Positions 1-13,720 of a stretch of 64,000 nucleotides of DNA are shown piece by piece. This DNA is from Epiperipatus broadwayi. Taxonomy: Eukaryota > Onychophora > Udeonychophora > Euonychophora > Peripatidae. The notes under the pieces are model-generated. The model had not been told where the DNA came from, searched no databases, and saw only the letters and a list, made by a program, of their open reading frames with translations. The first letter of the stretch is position 1, and each line of letters opens with the position of its first letter. Position numbers and translations under genes: made by a program. Location: the NCBI GenBank assembly GCA_028023455.1, contig JAQFVV010006311.1:1720147-1784146 (forward strand), written 5' to 3'.

Positions 1-1352
1 TTATAAATATTTTTAAAAATATTCCAGCAGGTTTTTTCTAATCTAAAAAGATTTTTCTTTTCTGGTTTTCAAAATAAAACCATCTATGAGGCAATCATTT
101 CATTCAAGCAAAATTTTATTTGTTTTCATTTAAAATATATAGATTTTAAATGTCATTTTCACTAAAGAAATTATTTAAAATTTCATTCTCATTATATATA
201 ACACTACTCACTAGCTGTGCTTCATGTATATACTTTTATGTGTGCTTCTCTGCATATAGATAAATCAGTATATGCACAAGATGAGGAATTCTCTTGGTGA
301 GCTGATCTTAGTGATACTGGCTTATACTCATCATTGGGAAAGATATAATTCAAGTAATTGTTGACATTCAATCTGCTCCATTTAGTCTAGGATTAGATAG
401 ACATCAGGCAAGTTGGCTGTTTTGTCCACATTAGGGCTATAAAACATTGGGAAATGATCCTTTTCCTCCATGTGAATTCAAACCCACTGCTGCTGCATTT
501 AATCACATCATGGTAGCTTTGCATAACTCTGGAAACCAACTAATCTTTTTATCAACTATTTTTATAGTTAGGGTGAAGTGGAACAAATTCATTAACTCAA
601 GAATGTTTTCCCCAGCTTTATCAATTTTTTAAAATCTACTTTAATCCTTTTAAAAACAACTTTGAAATTTTACCAATGTATAATCTATAAACTTCACTTA
701 AAAAAGAGATTTCTAAAATAGATAGTAGAAATTTTATCAAAGTGTTATACAAGTTTCAATTTAAAAAAAATATTTCTAAAATAGATAGTGGATTTTTACT
801 ATTATCAGTAGATCTATTTTAACATAAAACATGCTTGTTTTAATTTCAAAATTTCAAAATCAGAATTCAATAAAAATATTAGACCTTTTTTAATGTTTAT
901 TTCATAATACAATTTTATTTTAAAATTCAAAATTATTTCACCCCTCACTATTACTCCAGTGAAATGTAGAAAATATGACTGTTTATTTCTACTTTTCCTT
1001 CCAACTTTATATATATTTGTGCACACACATTACTATGTTGTTGTATGCCATGAAACTCATACAGTTACATTACTCCCCTTCTTGGAAAAAAATAGAAATG
1101 AAACATCTATCTAACAATATTTTACATAACATACATATATAATCAAAACAAAGTTCATACCTCAAACTATGCACTTATTAAGTTTTTAGAAACCTGACAA
1201 GCACCTGACAGCCAACAGAATAAATAGTGATCCACAATTCTGAAATAAAGATTTGTCATTGGACTATAAGTACACAATGCACAGTGAATACCAAGATAGA
1301 TATATAAGCTACCACAACCTTGATAAAAATAATGCAAAAAATCTTTGCAAAA
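1..1352. other. A+T-rich non-coding stretch, nothing recognised
   Basis: No open frame here shows conserved motifs or a non-random composition. The short ORFs at 447-632 and 814-1026 are low-complexity translations of A+T-rich DNA. Near-duplicate phrases around 'aaaatagatagt' at about 717 and 780 hint at a small diverged direct repeat. Confidence 0.5.
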
Positions 1353-1486
1353 CCCTGCTCCTTTGAGTCTTAGAAGCTGAAAAATACAAAATGATGCCCT
1401 GCTCCTTTGAGTCTTAGTGGCTGAAAAATATAAAACTATGCCTTGCTCCTTTTCTTGGAGACTTAGAGGCTAGAATAATGAAAGGA
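1353..1486. repeat. Three-copy 44-bp tandem repeat
   Basis: Units start at 1353, 1397 and 1441, each opening with CCCTGCTCCTTT or a close variant, followed by gagtcttag, gctgaaaaata and taaaa blocks. The first two units are nearly identical. The third has CCTTGCTCC and a short insertion after the opening block. No coding potential is visible. Confidence 0.8.
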
Positions 1487-1854
1487 CTATGTTAACTGTA
1501 ACATGATAAACAATAGGAAATCAGAAAATCAGTTGGAGCAATAGCCAAGTTAGAACACACCTCAGAGTTGCATGAAAACATTACATTCTCAAGCCAATGA
1601 CAAAAACCCTCCATCCATCATCAAAACTGAAAATACAGCTAAATCAACCCCAACAATCAAAAATCCAACCCAATCTCCAAAATTGATTTTCTATTTAATT
1701 TTAAACATGAACTCTTTAACATATATAAAAACTACTATTTTATATTTTACAATTATCAATACTCTTGTCACATATTTCACAGTAATTTAAAAAGTTAATT
1801 CTGCATAAAATGCATACTTTTTTCATTCTAAGAAGGAATTGAGATCAAGTTGAG

Positions 1855-2150
1855 TGGCAATTTTCTAGTGATGATTAGTCCATAGTTGGATAGACATTTG
1901 TAGTGATGGTCACCAGTACCTGATGATCATCATCCTTAGTTCAGTATCCATTTGTAATACTAGCTGTCAGCACATAGTCATCATTAGCCCTCAGTTGGAT
2001 TGCCATATGCTAACTGAAAATTGGATGCTTGATACTTGAGAACCTGTAGTCACAATGCCCCACAATTAAGTATTCATTTATAAAAGAATGGAAATAGAGG
2101 TCCCACAAGTTGGGTGACATTTGTAATGCTACCACCATTTTTGGGGTTGA
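1855..2150. repeat. Degenerate ~54-bp tandem repeat, about five units
   Basis: A motif resembling CCNCAGTTGGATNNCCATTTGTAAT recurs at about 1879, 1933, 1987, 2057 and 2101. The linker often contains gatgatcatcat or agtcatcatt. Spacings are 54, 54, 70 and 44 bp. This is read by eye, so unit boundaries are approximate. It is probably an old minisatellite. Confidence 0.6.
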
Positions 2151-4525
2151 ACCTGGAGTGATGGCAAATCATCATCAAACCCTGTTTAAAATAAATATAA
2201 AATTAACTATTCATATTTAAAATAAAATATAAAATAATGAGCATGAGCAATCACTCTGAGAGATTAGCCCAGCTAAATATAGTAATATAATTAACTATAA
2301 GTTCACCAGCATTATAAGTATAAGTCATTCATCACCATGAACAATCAACAATCAAAAGAAAGCAATAGTCCATCTGGAGTATTTACTGTAGATCATGCCA
2401 ACTATTTAGCCTTTGCCAGATAGAGGCAATTGTTTAACTATTAATTTGGATGCACAAACTTAAGTGCTAATCCATAAGAGTATATAACTATAAAAACAAT
2501 AATTCTGGGATATTAAAACATGCTGATCATCATCAATGCTTTAAAATAAATGACCATTGCTTTAATGCTATAATTTATACAAATAATATGCTAGGCCACT
2601 ATAATACATGTATACCGAAGATTTCATTTAGTAAAAGAAACATTAAAATTTACCACCCTCCTTTTTCTGCTTTTAAAATGATTCAATTCTACCTTCGTGG
2701 ATTTTAAAATAACTGGGACATTTAAGTAGTATATATTTTAAGAGTATATAAAATAAATTAAAACTAGTGGTTATATGGAAAACAAATAATAAGTCACCCT
2801 TGCAGAATTAATAAAATAACATTTTTAAAAAAATATTTCATAGCGTTAATTAGCCTCAGTGAATAAGTTACCCAATGTGGATTTACTTCATTCCATTTGG
2901 AGTTAAACAAATAACAAATTTTATACTAAAATCCAAAATAAAATGTTAACTCAAGAAAACAATCTGGTGAGAATATTTACTAATAATAGATGATGTTCTG
3001 AAGGGATGTTAATAACCTCAATCCATGGAGATTTAATTAAAAGGAAAAAAAAAGATTTTAGAAATTTAACAAGCCAGGTTGCTTTAGATTGGTGTATTGA
3101 TAATAAACAAAACAGAGATATAAAATCAAATAATAAATGCATATAAATAAATGACCTCACCAAAGTAAAAGAAAGAGTATATGAAAGAGAATTAGATTTA
3201 TAGAAATTATTTGAGAGCAAATTATATTTTTACATAATAGAAATATACAAAGATAAACAATTCATAAAGAAGTCTTGATAGTAGAGTTTGAGATTAGTTA
3301 GACAGGCTAGGTTTAGTTTCAAGTGGTGGTATAAAAATAGTTACCTTTCACAATTTTAGAAGTCCATTATAAAAGTCCAGCTTGTGAATGGCAATTAAGG
3401 GATCCATGTTAGTTCTTCTTGGTGACAGCCAGCTTCTATTCAGCATTCCAGAGTTCTCATTTCAGGTTTTTCTTTCATTTCAGGGCAGCAGCAAGATGGT
3501 AAAATAACAGGAGATCACCCACAAGGGTTAGGAAGGGTGATTGGCTTTCTATTCATTCATCTTCTTAAATTTCAGAGTGGTGTGGAGTATAGTGGCAACA
3601 CAGTTATCTCACTAGTAACTCTTCTTTTGGTGTTCAAAATAAGCCTAATTTATATCCCACTCAGGTATTTGTGGAATGCTTTTAACTTTAATTTCTAGCC
3701 CAAAACATAATCTTCAATCTAACAGAAATCTTACATTTTCTTCATCCATTGTTCTTAGAAATGCAATCATTAGATAATGTTCCAAAAATGTATTCAAATC
3801 CATTCCCAGATTGAAAATAGATTTAACAAAAATGTTTATAACAAAAGTACAATCCATTAGTTTTATTCCCCATTTTATTTTTAGTAAAACTTTAATTTAA
3901 AATTCGTTCCCAAAACGAAGCAATATTATGTTTCCACCATTTAATTATTTTTGGACAATTAACAGTTGCATCTTCCATCTTGGATTTTACAGAAATATAC
4001 AATTTAATAAAAAATAATAATAAAAAAAAATAAAAAGTTTTATAAACATTCGATAAAAGATTTATGTTAATATTTTGTTAATATATATATGCTCCTATAA
4101 TATATATGCACATCTAAGACACAGCTATGTACTTTAATAGAAAAAAAGAATTAATAATAAAAAATATTATTGAAAAATTAAATTTATAACTTTTAGGACT
4201 GCTTCTCAGAAATATACATACATAAATAAAAAAGCAGGATGGGACTAGAACCATGAAGCTCAATCTTGGATTAAGATCAACTGCTTCAATACATCCAAAA
4301 TAAAAAATATAATTTAAATAATAAAACATTAAAAAATTTCTATTGATCAGAATGCAACTTCTTTACAGATAAATTAGAAATATATTTTAATAATCAATTG
4401 CCTTATATTCTTTTATTTTTATTATTATTTTACTAGTGTGTGAAAAGCTATGGATCAATTTTGGTTGTGTTAATAAAATAAAACAATATAATGTAGTTGA
4501 GAATTGAAACATATTTAAGAAATAT
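2151..4525. other. A+T-rich non-coding stretch
   Basis: No gene is supported. The part from 3370 to 3680 has higher sequence complexity than its surroundings and contains two polypyrimidine-AG tracts (3461-3482), but no open frame continues from them. The ORFs at 2951-3220 and 4114-4329 are A+T-rich chance frames. Confidence 0.5.
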
Positions 4526-4652
4526 TTACATGAAATAATAATATGAGTTATCAACAGCAGTTAAAAATGACCTACAATATTGTTTATAAAAATATTTTAC
4601 AATAGATTTTTTTACCTGCTGTTGACATCTCATGTATTATTATTTCATGTAA
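4526..4652. repeat. Hairpin (foldback/MITE-like) element
   Basis: The first ~38 bases, starting TTACATGAAATAATAAT, recur inverted at the end (…ATTATTATTTCATGTAA), including a CAACAGCAG / CTGCTGTTG pair. The arms differ by a 2-bp indel and a few substitutions. The inner region is also partly self-complementary, so the whole segment could fold into one long hairpin. Confidence 0.75.
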
Positions 4653-7404
4653 TTTAATCTAATAATACAAGCAATCTCATGAATACAGCTAGTATGTCTA
4701 TATCTATAAATATATGACAAAATATAAACTGCATTGTCTACTCATCTGAATACCATGCAGTGAACACACACATACATACAAAGAACCATAAATGATTATT
4801 TAGCTATAATAAAATTATTTCTTAATTATTGAGAAACTGTTTAGTACTATGCAAACTGGAATAAGTATTAAAGAAGTTCATCAACAACAAAAAAAAACGA
4901 CAAAGCTTCAAGTTACACAATTTCTGAATAACTAAAAATATCGCATGAAGATCTAATTTGCATATTAGAAAAAAAAAAAAATTTATATTTCACTATATAA
5001 TATGTAATGATAAACCTAATTACATTTTCTACAGATAAAGATTTTGAAAATATTTATAAAGAAAACTTAAAGTGATTAAAGGCATTAAGAATTAAGAATC
5101 ATTTCAAACGAAGAAATATATGTGATTAGAAATAAAGTGGAAAAAAAAAAAATAAGCAAACAAAAAGGAAATAACATTTTTCATGAAATATATAAACAGT
5201 AAATAAGTTCACAAATATCTTAAAATTTAATGATAGTTATTAAGAACTTATGCTGAGAGTCAATATTTTCAGTATTATAATTCATACAAGTCAGACCACA
5301 CACACAAAAAAAACAAAAAGATAGGTTTTAACATATTGTTTTAAAATTTCTTTAATAAGAAAAACAAACTACAATGTTTTTGATAAGCTTTTCATATGAC
5401 AAACATACAAGCATACATTTTTCTTCATAAAAGTTATACATTAATATGTCACAGTGTAAGTGAAAAAATTTTAGTCCTTAAAATTATTTATTATATATGC
5501 ATTAATCAAAAGTCATGAACATTTTTAATTACTTTTAAAATGATCCAATTTAAAACAAAATAATATTCCTTAAAAATCACAAAACGAATTTTGTTTAATT
5601 TTTGTTTTATTTTATAATATAGTGTATAATAATTTACTAAATTAGTTTAGAGAAACTTTTTGCTCAAAGAGAATTTCTTTACTTTCAAATTTCGTATACA
5701 GTACTCAATTATTTATTTTGGAAAATTAGAGCCAAAATTTTGAATGTTGCAAAACAATTATAGACTTCAATCTCAATATAATATGAACATCATCACATAA
5801 CTTTCCCAAAAGCTTTCAAGAGCAGTTGTCTTTATTGTACTGTAGAGCTTCAGTAATCAAAGAACATTAGTGAAAACTAAATTCAAAGTTAAAACTAATC
5901 CTCTTATGCATCTAGCACCTATCGTTTATTTCTTTATACTATTCAAATTAATATCATGAAAATTTAAAATATGTTTGTGTTTGTAACATTAATAGCAGAT
6001 ATGAAGTTAAATGATATAAATAATAAACACAATTTTATGTCTGGCAATAATATTAATTTTTCCTTTTTTTTTTTTTTCAGAAAATATTTTGAATTTTTAA
6101 GACCAATTCAGTTTTAGATTCTTTTTAAAATTGACAAATTTTAAAATTTCAATTCTAAAACCATAACAGAGCGACAAAGAGAATTTCAATAGTCTGCGAT
6201 TTTTCAGTACAATATTTTCCAATAATTATTGAAGAAAAGTATTTTTCATGTCAGTGTATGACAGAAGAAAATATCAATAAAATTTTTTGATAAATATAAA
6301 TCAGAGGTTTTAGTGATACTAATAAAATGTTCTAAACAAAGTAATAAATTTTAAAACATTTTTGGGTAGTTTTACAACAAAATTTCCAAATCCTTAAACA
6401 ATAACTAAATTTTAGGAATACATTGAACAACAAACAATATTTACAAAATCCTTTGCTACAGACAAAGTTGATCACAGAAAAGTTCACATAGCATATCATT
6501 GAACTTGTAATAAAAAAAATAGTATAGTGAAATCTTTATTTAAAAACAAAAGCTGAAATAATAAAAAAGCATAGAAACTGGAAATTTTGGAAGATAAAAT
6601 ATAAGCAAAATGATAATTGAAGAAATTTCAAAAAAAAAAAAAAACTCTTAAAAAATTCTTAAGAAATATTTTTGTTTATTAAAATGGATGAACCACACAT
6701 CATAAAGTTAATTATTTTATTATTAATTATAAATTTGTTAATTAAAATAATATCAAGCAAAATTGTACATTGAAGTCAATATGCAACGAGGCACATTATA
6801 ATAGCAACTATTTAAAAAGTTAGTGAAAGAAGCTTTTAAATTAAGGAAGAGTAGATACTATGAATTGTCATAGCTGATGTTTCAGATACAATATGTATTA
6901 TAGAAAAGCTGAATAAATCTGATGAAAAAGCAGGATAATTCCTAAGTCTGATGAAACTGATCTCAAACAGCACAACTACAATAGAATGGAGAAAGTTTAG
7001 ATAATGTTCTTGAAGCATATAAAATCTATAAATAAACAATGTGCAGAGTATTTTTTTAGACATTGCAATTAGCAATAAGATATTAAAGAAAAGATCATCA
7101 GGTAGCTATGTAGCCTAAATTTCTTTAATTTAAACTATTAGAGCAGGAAAAATATATTTATTAAATGTTTTCTTCATCTAAAACTCTTCTTAGAAATCAC
7201 TAATAATCTCAATATTTATTAAATAAAAGCCAATAGAAAGGGGGTACAAAATTAGAAGTTTTGTTTGTTTACTTTTAAATAATCTTTCCAAAAAGTTAAA
7301 AGGAATTGGATTCCTAGAACACTTTTACACGAATGAAAAAAATATTATTTTACTTATTCAGAGTTTGAAAGTTATTAGAATCTGTCTACATAGATGTAAT
7401 AAAC
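4653..7404. other. A+T-rich non-coding stretch
   Basis: Only homopolymer A runs and low-complexity frames are visible. The ORF at 6836-7075 has no recognisable motif. I see no repeat boundary or splice-bounded open frame. Confidence 0.5.
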
Positions 7405-8165
7405 TAAATTTTTATTTTAAAAAATATATTTATTGACATAATAAAATTGTACAGATGAATAATAAATGCACTTTGTTAATGTTGGCTCATCCATTGCTGG
7501 CATTGGTCTGTAAGATGTATACCAGAGTCATTCTCTGCACTAGCAGGTTGATAAATGAGTACATACATTCCATTTTGTTGATATTGACCACCCCTTTTGA
7601 GATTGGCCCAATAATGCTAACTTATCAGCTGGGAAACATGTAGTGTGAAATCAATGTCTCTCTAGTAGAATCCGGCATGTTGCATCATAGACTACTTCAG
7701 TTACGATACACTAAAATGTGGATATATCAGGTCCAATATTCATGTAGAGTCTGTGGGCCATGCTAGTAGGCTCCATGTATTAATAAATAAAAATCTAGAG
7801 GATAATATCTCATCCTTGTTTTGAAGAGCTTTGAGCTTATCGCAAAATATAGCATTGGGGTGCGGTGTTGGTTGTGTGAACTTTGTCCTGCATCTTGTGT
7901 ACCAAAAAGCATATGTCAGGAAGATTGATAACTGTCAAGTCTCCAAAGAAGAGACAATCCCTGATGTCTAGGATTTTATCCACTGCTATAATGCAGTGTT
8001 GAGAGATGACATTTCTAACACCGTTATAGCCTGGACATACATTTAACAGATGATTAAAGGTCTCCTCTCCTCTAGAGCAAGCATGACAAATTGGGTCTAT
8101 TTTATTTAGAAACCACTTGTAGTGTAAGAATGTATTTTTGTTGATAAATATAGTGAAATTCACAT
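7405..8165 (-). pseudogene. 3' fragment of a non-LTR retrotransposon (RT zinc-binding tail and 3' UTR)
   Basis: The minus-strand frame at 8163-7837 (108 codons) contains CHACSRGEETFNHLLNVC, the C-x2-C…H-x4-C pattern of the zinc-binding segment that follows the reverse transcriptase in many LINE ORF2 proteins. The frame then reads through to a stop. The next ~400 bases on the same strand look like a 3' UTR ending near 7405-7440 with AATAAA and an A-rich tail. RT and endonuclease are absent, so this is a 5'-truncated insertion. The clade is not determined. It differs from the RTE and CR1 copies elsewhere in the window. A TSD was not found. Confidence 0.65.
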
Positions 8166-8869
8166 AAAAAGATTACTATCTAAATATCCTAACTAGAAAA
8201 TGAAGATTATTGGTAATATATATCTCTCATCCTTTTCAAATAATTTATCTAAAATTAAGTGCTAAAAAACAAAGAGACACAAAATTTCATAAACAGTATT
8301 CTATTATTAAAATAATAAAATTGAAGCAAAATTTTTTTGATGTTTGATCAAAAGCAAAAAATGATTTTCATCTACACGAACGATGCAAAACTTTTATTCT
8401 GTAGATCCAGAGATTTTAAAAACTACAGTCACACCAGATATTTAGGTTGTAGAGCTAATTTTATTTTTCACATTCAATATCAAATTCAAGAGCTACAATA
8501 AAAGAAAATCTAGCAGAAAAAACTTTTACTTTTAATAATAATTTACAAATAAATTTTTGACTTTCACCGTTAATTTCAATTTAACAAATTTTGCAGAAAT
8601 ATTTTTTTATATAATTTTGATTATTTTTGATGGATGTTTGTTCTCACAGTGTTTCATGCTCAATGAACTTTATTTTTTTATGAACACAAAAATAGTTTCA
8701 AACACTAGACTCAAAATTTATATGTTATGGATTTCAAAAATAGTTTATTGGTAAGAAATGAGTGCTAATATAGAATATAGTTTACACAATTGATGAAGCA
8801 ACTTATTTCTTAATTTGGAATGAGTGAAAAAAATAAATAATCTACTAAAAATAAAATTATAAAATCAAA
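8166..8869. other. A+T-rich non-coding stretch
   Basis: No coding or structural signal is visible apart from a chance ORF at 8557-8754. Confidence 0.45.
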
Positions 8870-9850
8870 AAAATTAAATATTTTATACCATAAATAATAA
8901 TTTATCAAAATAATATCAATTATTTAACAAAAAAAATATGTCAATGCAAGTAAAGTATAAGCAGAAATGCAAATGCATAAGAAATGTCTATATTTATTGC
9001 TATATTTACACTAAAAATAATTTATTACCAAATGAATATCAATTATTTAATAAAAGTATATTGATGACAAATAAAATGTACAAAGAAATATAAATCCACA
9101 AAAAATATCTATATTTAATCTTGAATTTATGGCTACAAGCGTTTATTAAATAAATAAATATATTTTTTTTCAATAAAAAATATTTATTAAATAAAAAAAC
9201 AAACAAAAGGTAATCTTAACACAATATTTATATCAACTAAAACTGAGCAAAAAATAATCCATGCGCAAAATGTGTACTAAATAAATGAAAGCAAAATATA
9301 ATGAATAGTGATAGATTTTTAAATGAAAACAAATAGAAAACTAAATGTAAATATAAGGTCAAATAAAATCCATAAGAAATGAAATAAAATTCCAAAAATA
9401 AAACTATTCATGACTAGTAAGCCTACCAAATAAAAACAAGCACAAAATGGATATTAGATAATAATAATAAAAAAAAGAGTTCCAAGCAAAATGTAATACA
9501 TAATGACAGATATTTTAAGCAAAAACAATACATAACAAATCAAATCAAGCATAAGGCAAATCCATAAGAAATAAATTCTAAAATAAAACCATTCATGGTT
9601 GCAAGCCTACCACATAAAATTATGAAATTGAATTATATTTCAATGAAAAAACAGTAATTACTGAAATTGAAACTTGATACTGTTACACTGCAGTGAATTA
9701 TTTTCTCATGGATGAAAAATCTACATTATATATTTCACTTGTTATCAAAGTACTTTTTATTATTATTAAATAATTGATATTCTTTTGATAAATAAATAAT
9801 TATTTTTATTGCAAAATATATTATTTTCATTTTATTTATATACTTGTAGC
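8870..9850. repeat. Diverged tandem array with an inverted copy at its right edge
   Basis: Two ~135-bp units (8870-9000 and 9001-9140) share aatatcaattatttaa and tctatattta blocks. Two further units (about 9290-9440 and 9470-9620) share cataagaaat, aataaaac, attcatg and aagcctacca blocks. Near 9757-9815 the sequence TTATTAAATAATTGATATTC is the reverse complement of the block at 9030-9050. The arrangement is therefore direct repeats closed by an inverted copy. Unit boundaries are by eye. Confidence 0.6.
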
Positions 9851-12489
9851 TGTAAATTCAAAAATAAACATGATTATTTTTTAATTGATTATTTATTTTT
9901 TATTCATTGCTATATACTACATAGTTTATAAAGCTTTATATTATAACATACAAAAAAATTAAGAGATTTTGTGTACTGATTAAAAGAATCATGTTCTATA
10001 GCTTATAAAACAATTTGTATATAATCACATATTTTCAATAATATATCTCCAAGAATGATTATTTTATTTTTATGACTATTTTCTTAAATATAACTTACAT
10101 ACTGCATTTCATCAATATGTTGTTATGGTACCATATTTTGAAACTAACTTTAATTAAAATAACAGAAATAGAAAATAGTAATTAGAAATAGCTTATGTTT
10201 TTTTCATTGATATATGTATTGTAACAGAACAGGTTTTTCCTGAAATGAAAATAGGTGAGATCATTACAATGAATAAAATAATATATCTTTGATCTTTATA
10301 TCTATTAATACCACATACACAATGATTTCATTCCTAGGAGAGAGGAGGTTAAGAACAAACTAAATATTAAATATATACCTAATTCACTTCATCCACGCCA
10401 TATTTCATTTCTGTTACCCTGAGTTTCAAACTCATGGAGACCCTGCATGAATGTCTAATTCAGGTTATATTAGTACCACTAAAACCAGTTTACAAGTAAA
10501 CTTGTGTAGGTGTGAATATGAACTTATGTGTAAATGGGCAAAAATATTCATAAATATGGAGAAGATATGACCGATTGAATGGTGACTATAGAAAAACATA
10601 TCAAGAGTTTTAATGTAACATTTGAATATATTTAATAATATTATATTTACAGTGATTAATATTTTTTACAAAGAAAATTTCAAATTATAAAACATTTAAT
10701 TAGATATTTATGGTCATTCTTTGCTTGTAATTGGTCTAAATATTATTCCTAACCCTGATCCCTATGAAGAATAACCACTTGATGTCCCTATTAACATAAA
10801 TGAAATTTATATTATATTTAGGATTACCATAATCATTTTTACTTTTTATATTTTCAAATGAAACTCATAATTCATTTTATGTGAATTGACTTTGTATATT
10901 AGATTCCTATCTGTCATCGTGGTGATCTAGGATTCCCCCGTTATGTATGATAGTCATGAAAAAGACAAGAAAGAACATTTATGACTGACATAGTTAATCA
11001 AATATACTGAAAACATTTAACACAACTATTAGTATAAACAAACAAAGAAAAATGTTTGTGTTGCAAGTATATAGATGTTTGGATTAAACACGTATTAGGT
11101 AAAATCTTATCTTTCTCCTTTGATGATGATCAGATTAGTATGTAATCAAGCGCTCATCATAAAATGTATTTTATTTTCCTTATACTAAAGGCAACAATAT
11201 TTCTTTATTATATTATATACTAATACTTATATTGTCCATTTTGTCTCTATATTAAAATAAAAGAAAAAAAATGTATCAAATATATAAATAAATAAAGTGA
11301 ATGATGTCAACTTAAATTTGGTTTTGAAGTTTATAAGAAAAAAATGTCCTAGTGAATCATTCCAGTAATCGTTGTTAATCCATTTCAGGTATAGATGGTG
11401 AATTGTGAGTGTTTTAGAAAATCCATTAGTTCACTTCTCCTTTATAGCTTGGAATTTGTGCTTTGAAGTGGAGAGTTATAGGATTCATTCATTAAGAATC
11501 GATTTGATGTTGCCAGGTATAAAGTACTAGGTCAATTCCATCTCGGTTCTGACAAGTTAAAGCTCCATAAATGATGACATTCTTTCTCTGATATCACTTT
11601 TGCATTTAGCAATGCATGTTTTTTTTATCATTATTTATATCTTTCTTTAATGACTTATTTTGAGTAAAATATCAATATTTCTTGTATTATTGTATATCCA
11701 CAAATCTAGATATTGTGATCTATAACTTAGAATTACCAACACTTTGGAAAATTGAATGATCTGAATTTATTTGTAAAGTTTTCAATTTTGAATTTCTTGG
11801 TTGGCAAACATTAATTCTATACATCTGTTCTCGCTTTCTCGAATATTCAGATATTGGTTTTTAATAATATTTCCACTCAAAATTGGCTGATGTTTATTTT
11901 CAAATTGTAAATTCGAATCCTCTATCTGAATTTTTGTAGGTTATTCAGTAGATAAGAAAATTTTTTCTCTTTGGAGAACTAAAAACAAAAACAACTAAAA
12001 GCAAGTTCATGATCATCATTTAAGTCTATAGTTGATGTCATTTTTAATGAATATTAATATATGTAATTTATTAGTAACAATAAAGATTTTATTTGATATT
12101 TCTTTATTTTAATATTAATTTTCATTTCTTGATTGTGTTCATTTTATCCAATCTTATATACCATGCATGCTTCTTTTATGTTGGAGTTGTAACACATTTA
12201 GCAAGGTAATAATTGCTAGAGGTTAATTATCAAGTATGTCTTATAATTTAATTTAAATATTTATTTACAATATAGTTAAGTTGGGGTTTGAACTGTGTGA
12301 TGCAATTAATAAATTGTCAATTTTAGTGCTTTAATATTTATTAATCTAGTAATTAATAAATAACGCTAATGTCATAGGTCTTGGATTTGGATTGGATCAC
12401 ATGGTGTGTAATAGATATTGGAGAGATGTAAGGGGGTACATATATATATAATTTTCAAACATTATTGATGCACTCATGTTATTTCTTTT
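9851..12489. other. A+T-rich non-coding stretch
   Basis: No coding frame or clear repeat was identified. A slightly less A+T-rich patch at 10370-10500 and another at 11340-11600 have no recognised content. Confidence 0.45.
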
Positions 12490-13130
12490 TAGATATTTTA
12501 CAATTTCTTAGAATTCACTTTAAGACATTAACTGTCCATCTATTACAATCTCTTCTAGCAATATGTCCAGCCCATCTATATTTAAGCTAATTAATTTTTC
12601 AGTGATATTAGTGTTAAACCCCCTGCAACTTATTCATTATTTCATTTATATCTCTTTTTGTTAATTTTAATATACTGCCCAATCTTGATACTTTGCTCTA
12701 AGGTGTACAATCTATATATTATATATCTTCTTAATTGCCCAAATCTTCTATCCAATAAAATACGGCTGATAGAATGCATTTATTAAACATCATATTAAGG
12801 CAAGTAGACATATTTTCTTTTAAATTATTTCTATCAAAAGTACTCCACTCAAATTTAATACTGACTAATTTTCATTAATAAATTAAGCAAAATAATTATT
12901 CACTAAATTCATTATTATTAACTTTTTTCCACTTTTTTTGAAAAGTACTGAACATGATTTTTATTATTTTTAACCTTAATCTTTAGAATAATTCAGTAGC
13001 TCATGTGACATTTTATACAGATCTAAAGCATAATTTTCAAAAATAACCACATCTACAAAGTACCTCCACTAAAACTTCTGTAAAAGTTTTGGAGGAATAA
13101 AACCATCCTGTTTTACATTTTAAAAAAGAT
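12490..13130 (-). pseudogene. Old RTE-like retrotransposon fragment (RT palm to thumb)
   Basis: The reverse complement aligns base by base, with many substitutions, to the RTE copies at 34.1 and 56.2 kb. It shows gggctggacatattgctaga (copy 1: 37171-37190), tttgatagaaataa, atttgggca and the segment equivalent to the FADD active-site loop (near 13050-13065). It therefore covers motif B/C of the reverse transcriptase through the C-terminal thumb, in reading order from high to low coordinates. Frames are broken throughout. Divergence is much higher than between the other two copies, so this is an older insertion of the same family. Confidence 0.75.
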
Positions 13131-13715
13131 CTTAATATATATAAATAAGGATATATATATATATGTATATGAATATCCAAAAAAGAATGTCATATATAAA
13201 AATTCTATTTAAGTATTTGCTAAGCTGATCAGGGCATCTACACAAACACTTTATTTTGAAGGCAGGCTTTGAAAACAGTTGATCATTATTTTTTAAAAAT
13301 TTCTTTCAAAATGACTAAGAATATATAAATAATTCTTTGATGAAATTTTCATTAGAGAATTTCATTGTTGGGAATTAGGAAAATGATTTTACAAATGAGA
13401 CACTAATTGTGTCATAAATTAAGCAGGAAATACATTTTAATTTTATAAGATAAATAGGAATTTTTACTAAATATTAATATAATAAACCACCATTCATCTA
13501 AACCAATATCCTTTAATAAGTTTTATAATATTTTTTGTTAATTTCTATTACTAAATTTAATATTATACATGTAGCACTTTTTATTTTTGTACTCACATAT
13601 AATACAATTTGATGGATGGAAGGTTATTGTATAAGTAACACATACACTGAGAATCTGCTAGTTTAAGCAACTAGACATGGAAGTCAATAGATAATTATTA
13701 TCCCTCTCGGTGTAT

Positions 13716-13720
13716 ATATT
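13716..13720. repeat. 5-bp target-site duplication (left)
   Basis: ATATT immediately precedes the 5' LTR and is repeated at 17228-17232 immediately after the 3' LTR. A 5-bp duplication is usual for Ty3/Gypsy integrases. Confidence 0.85.
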
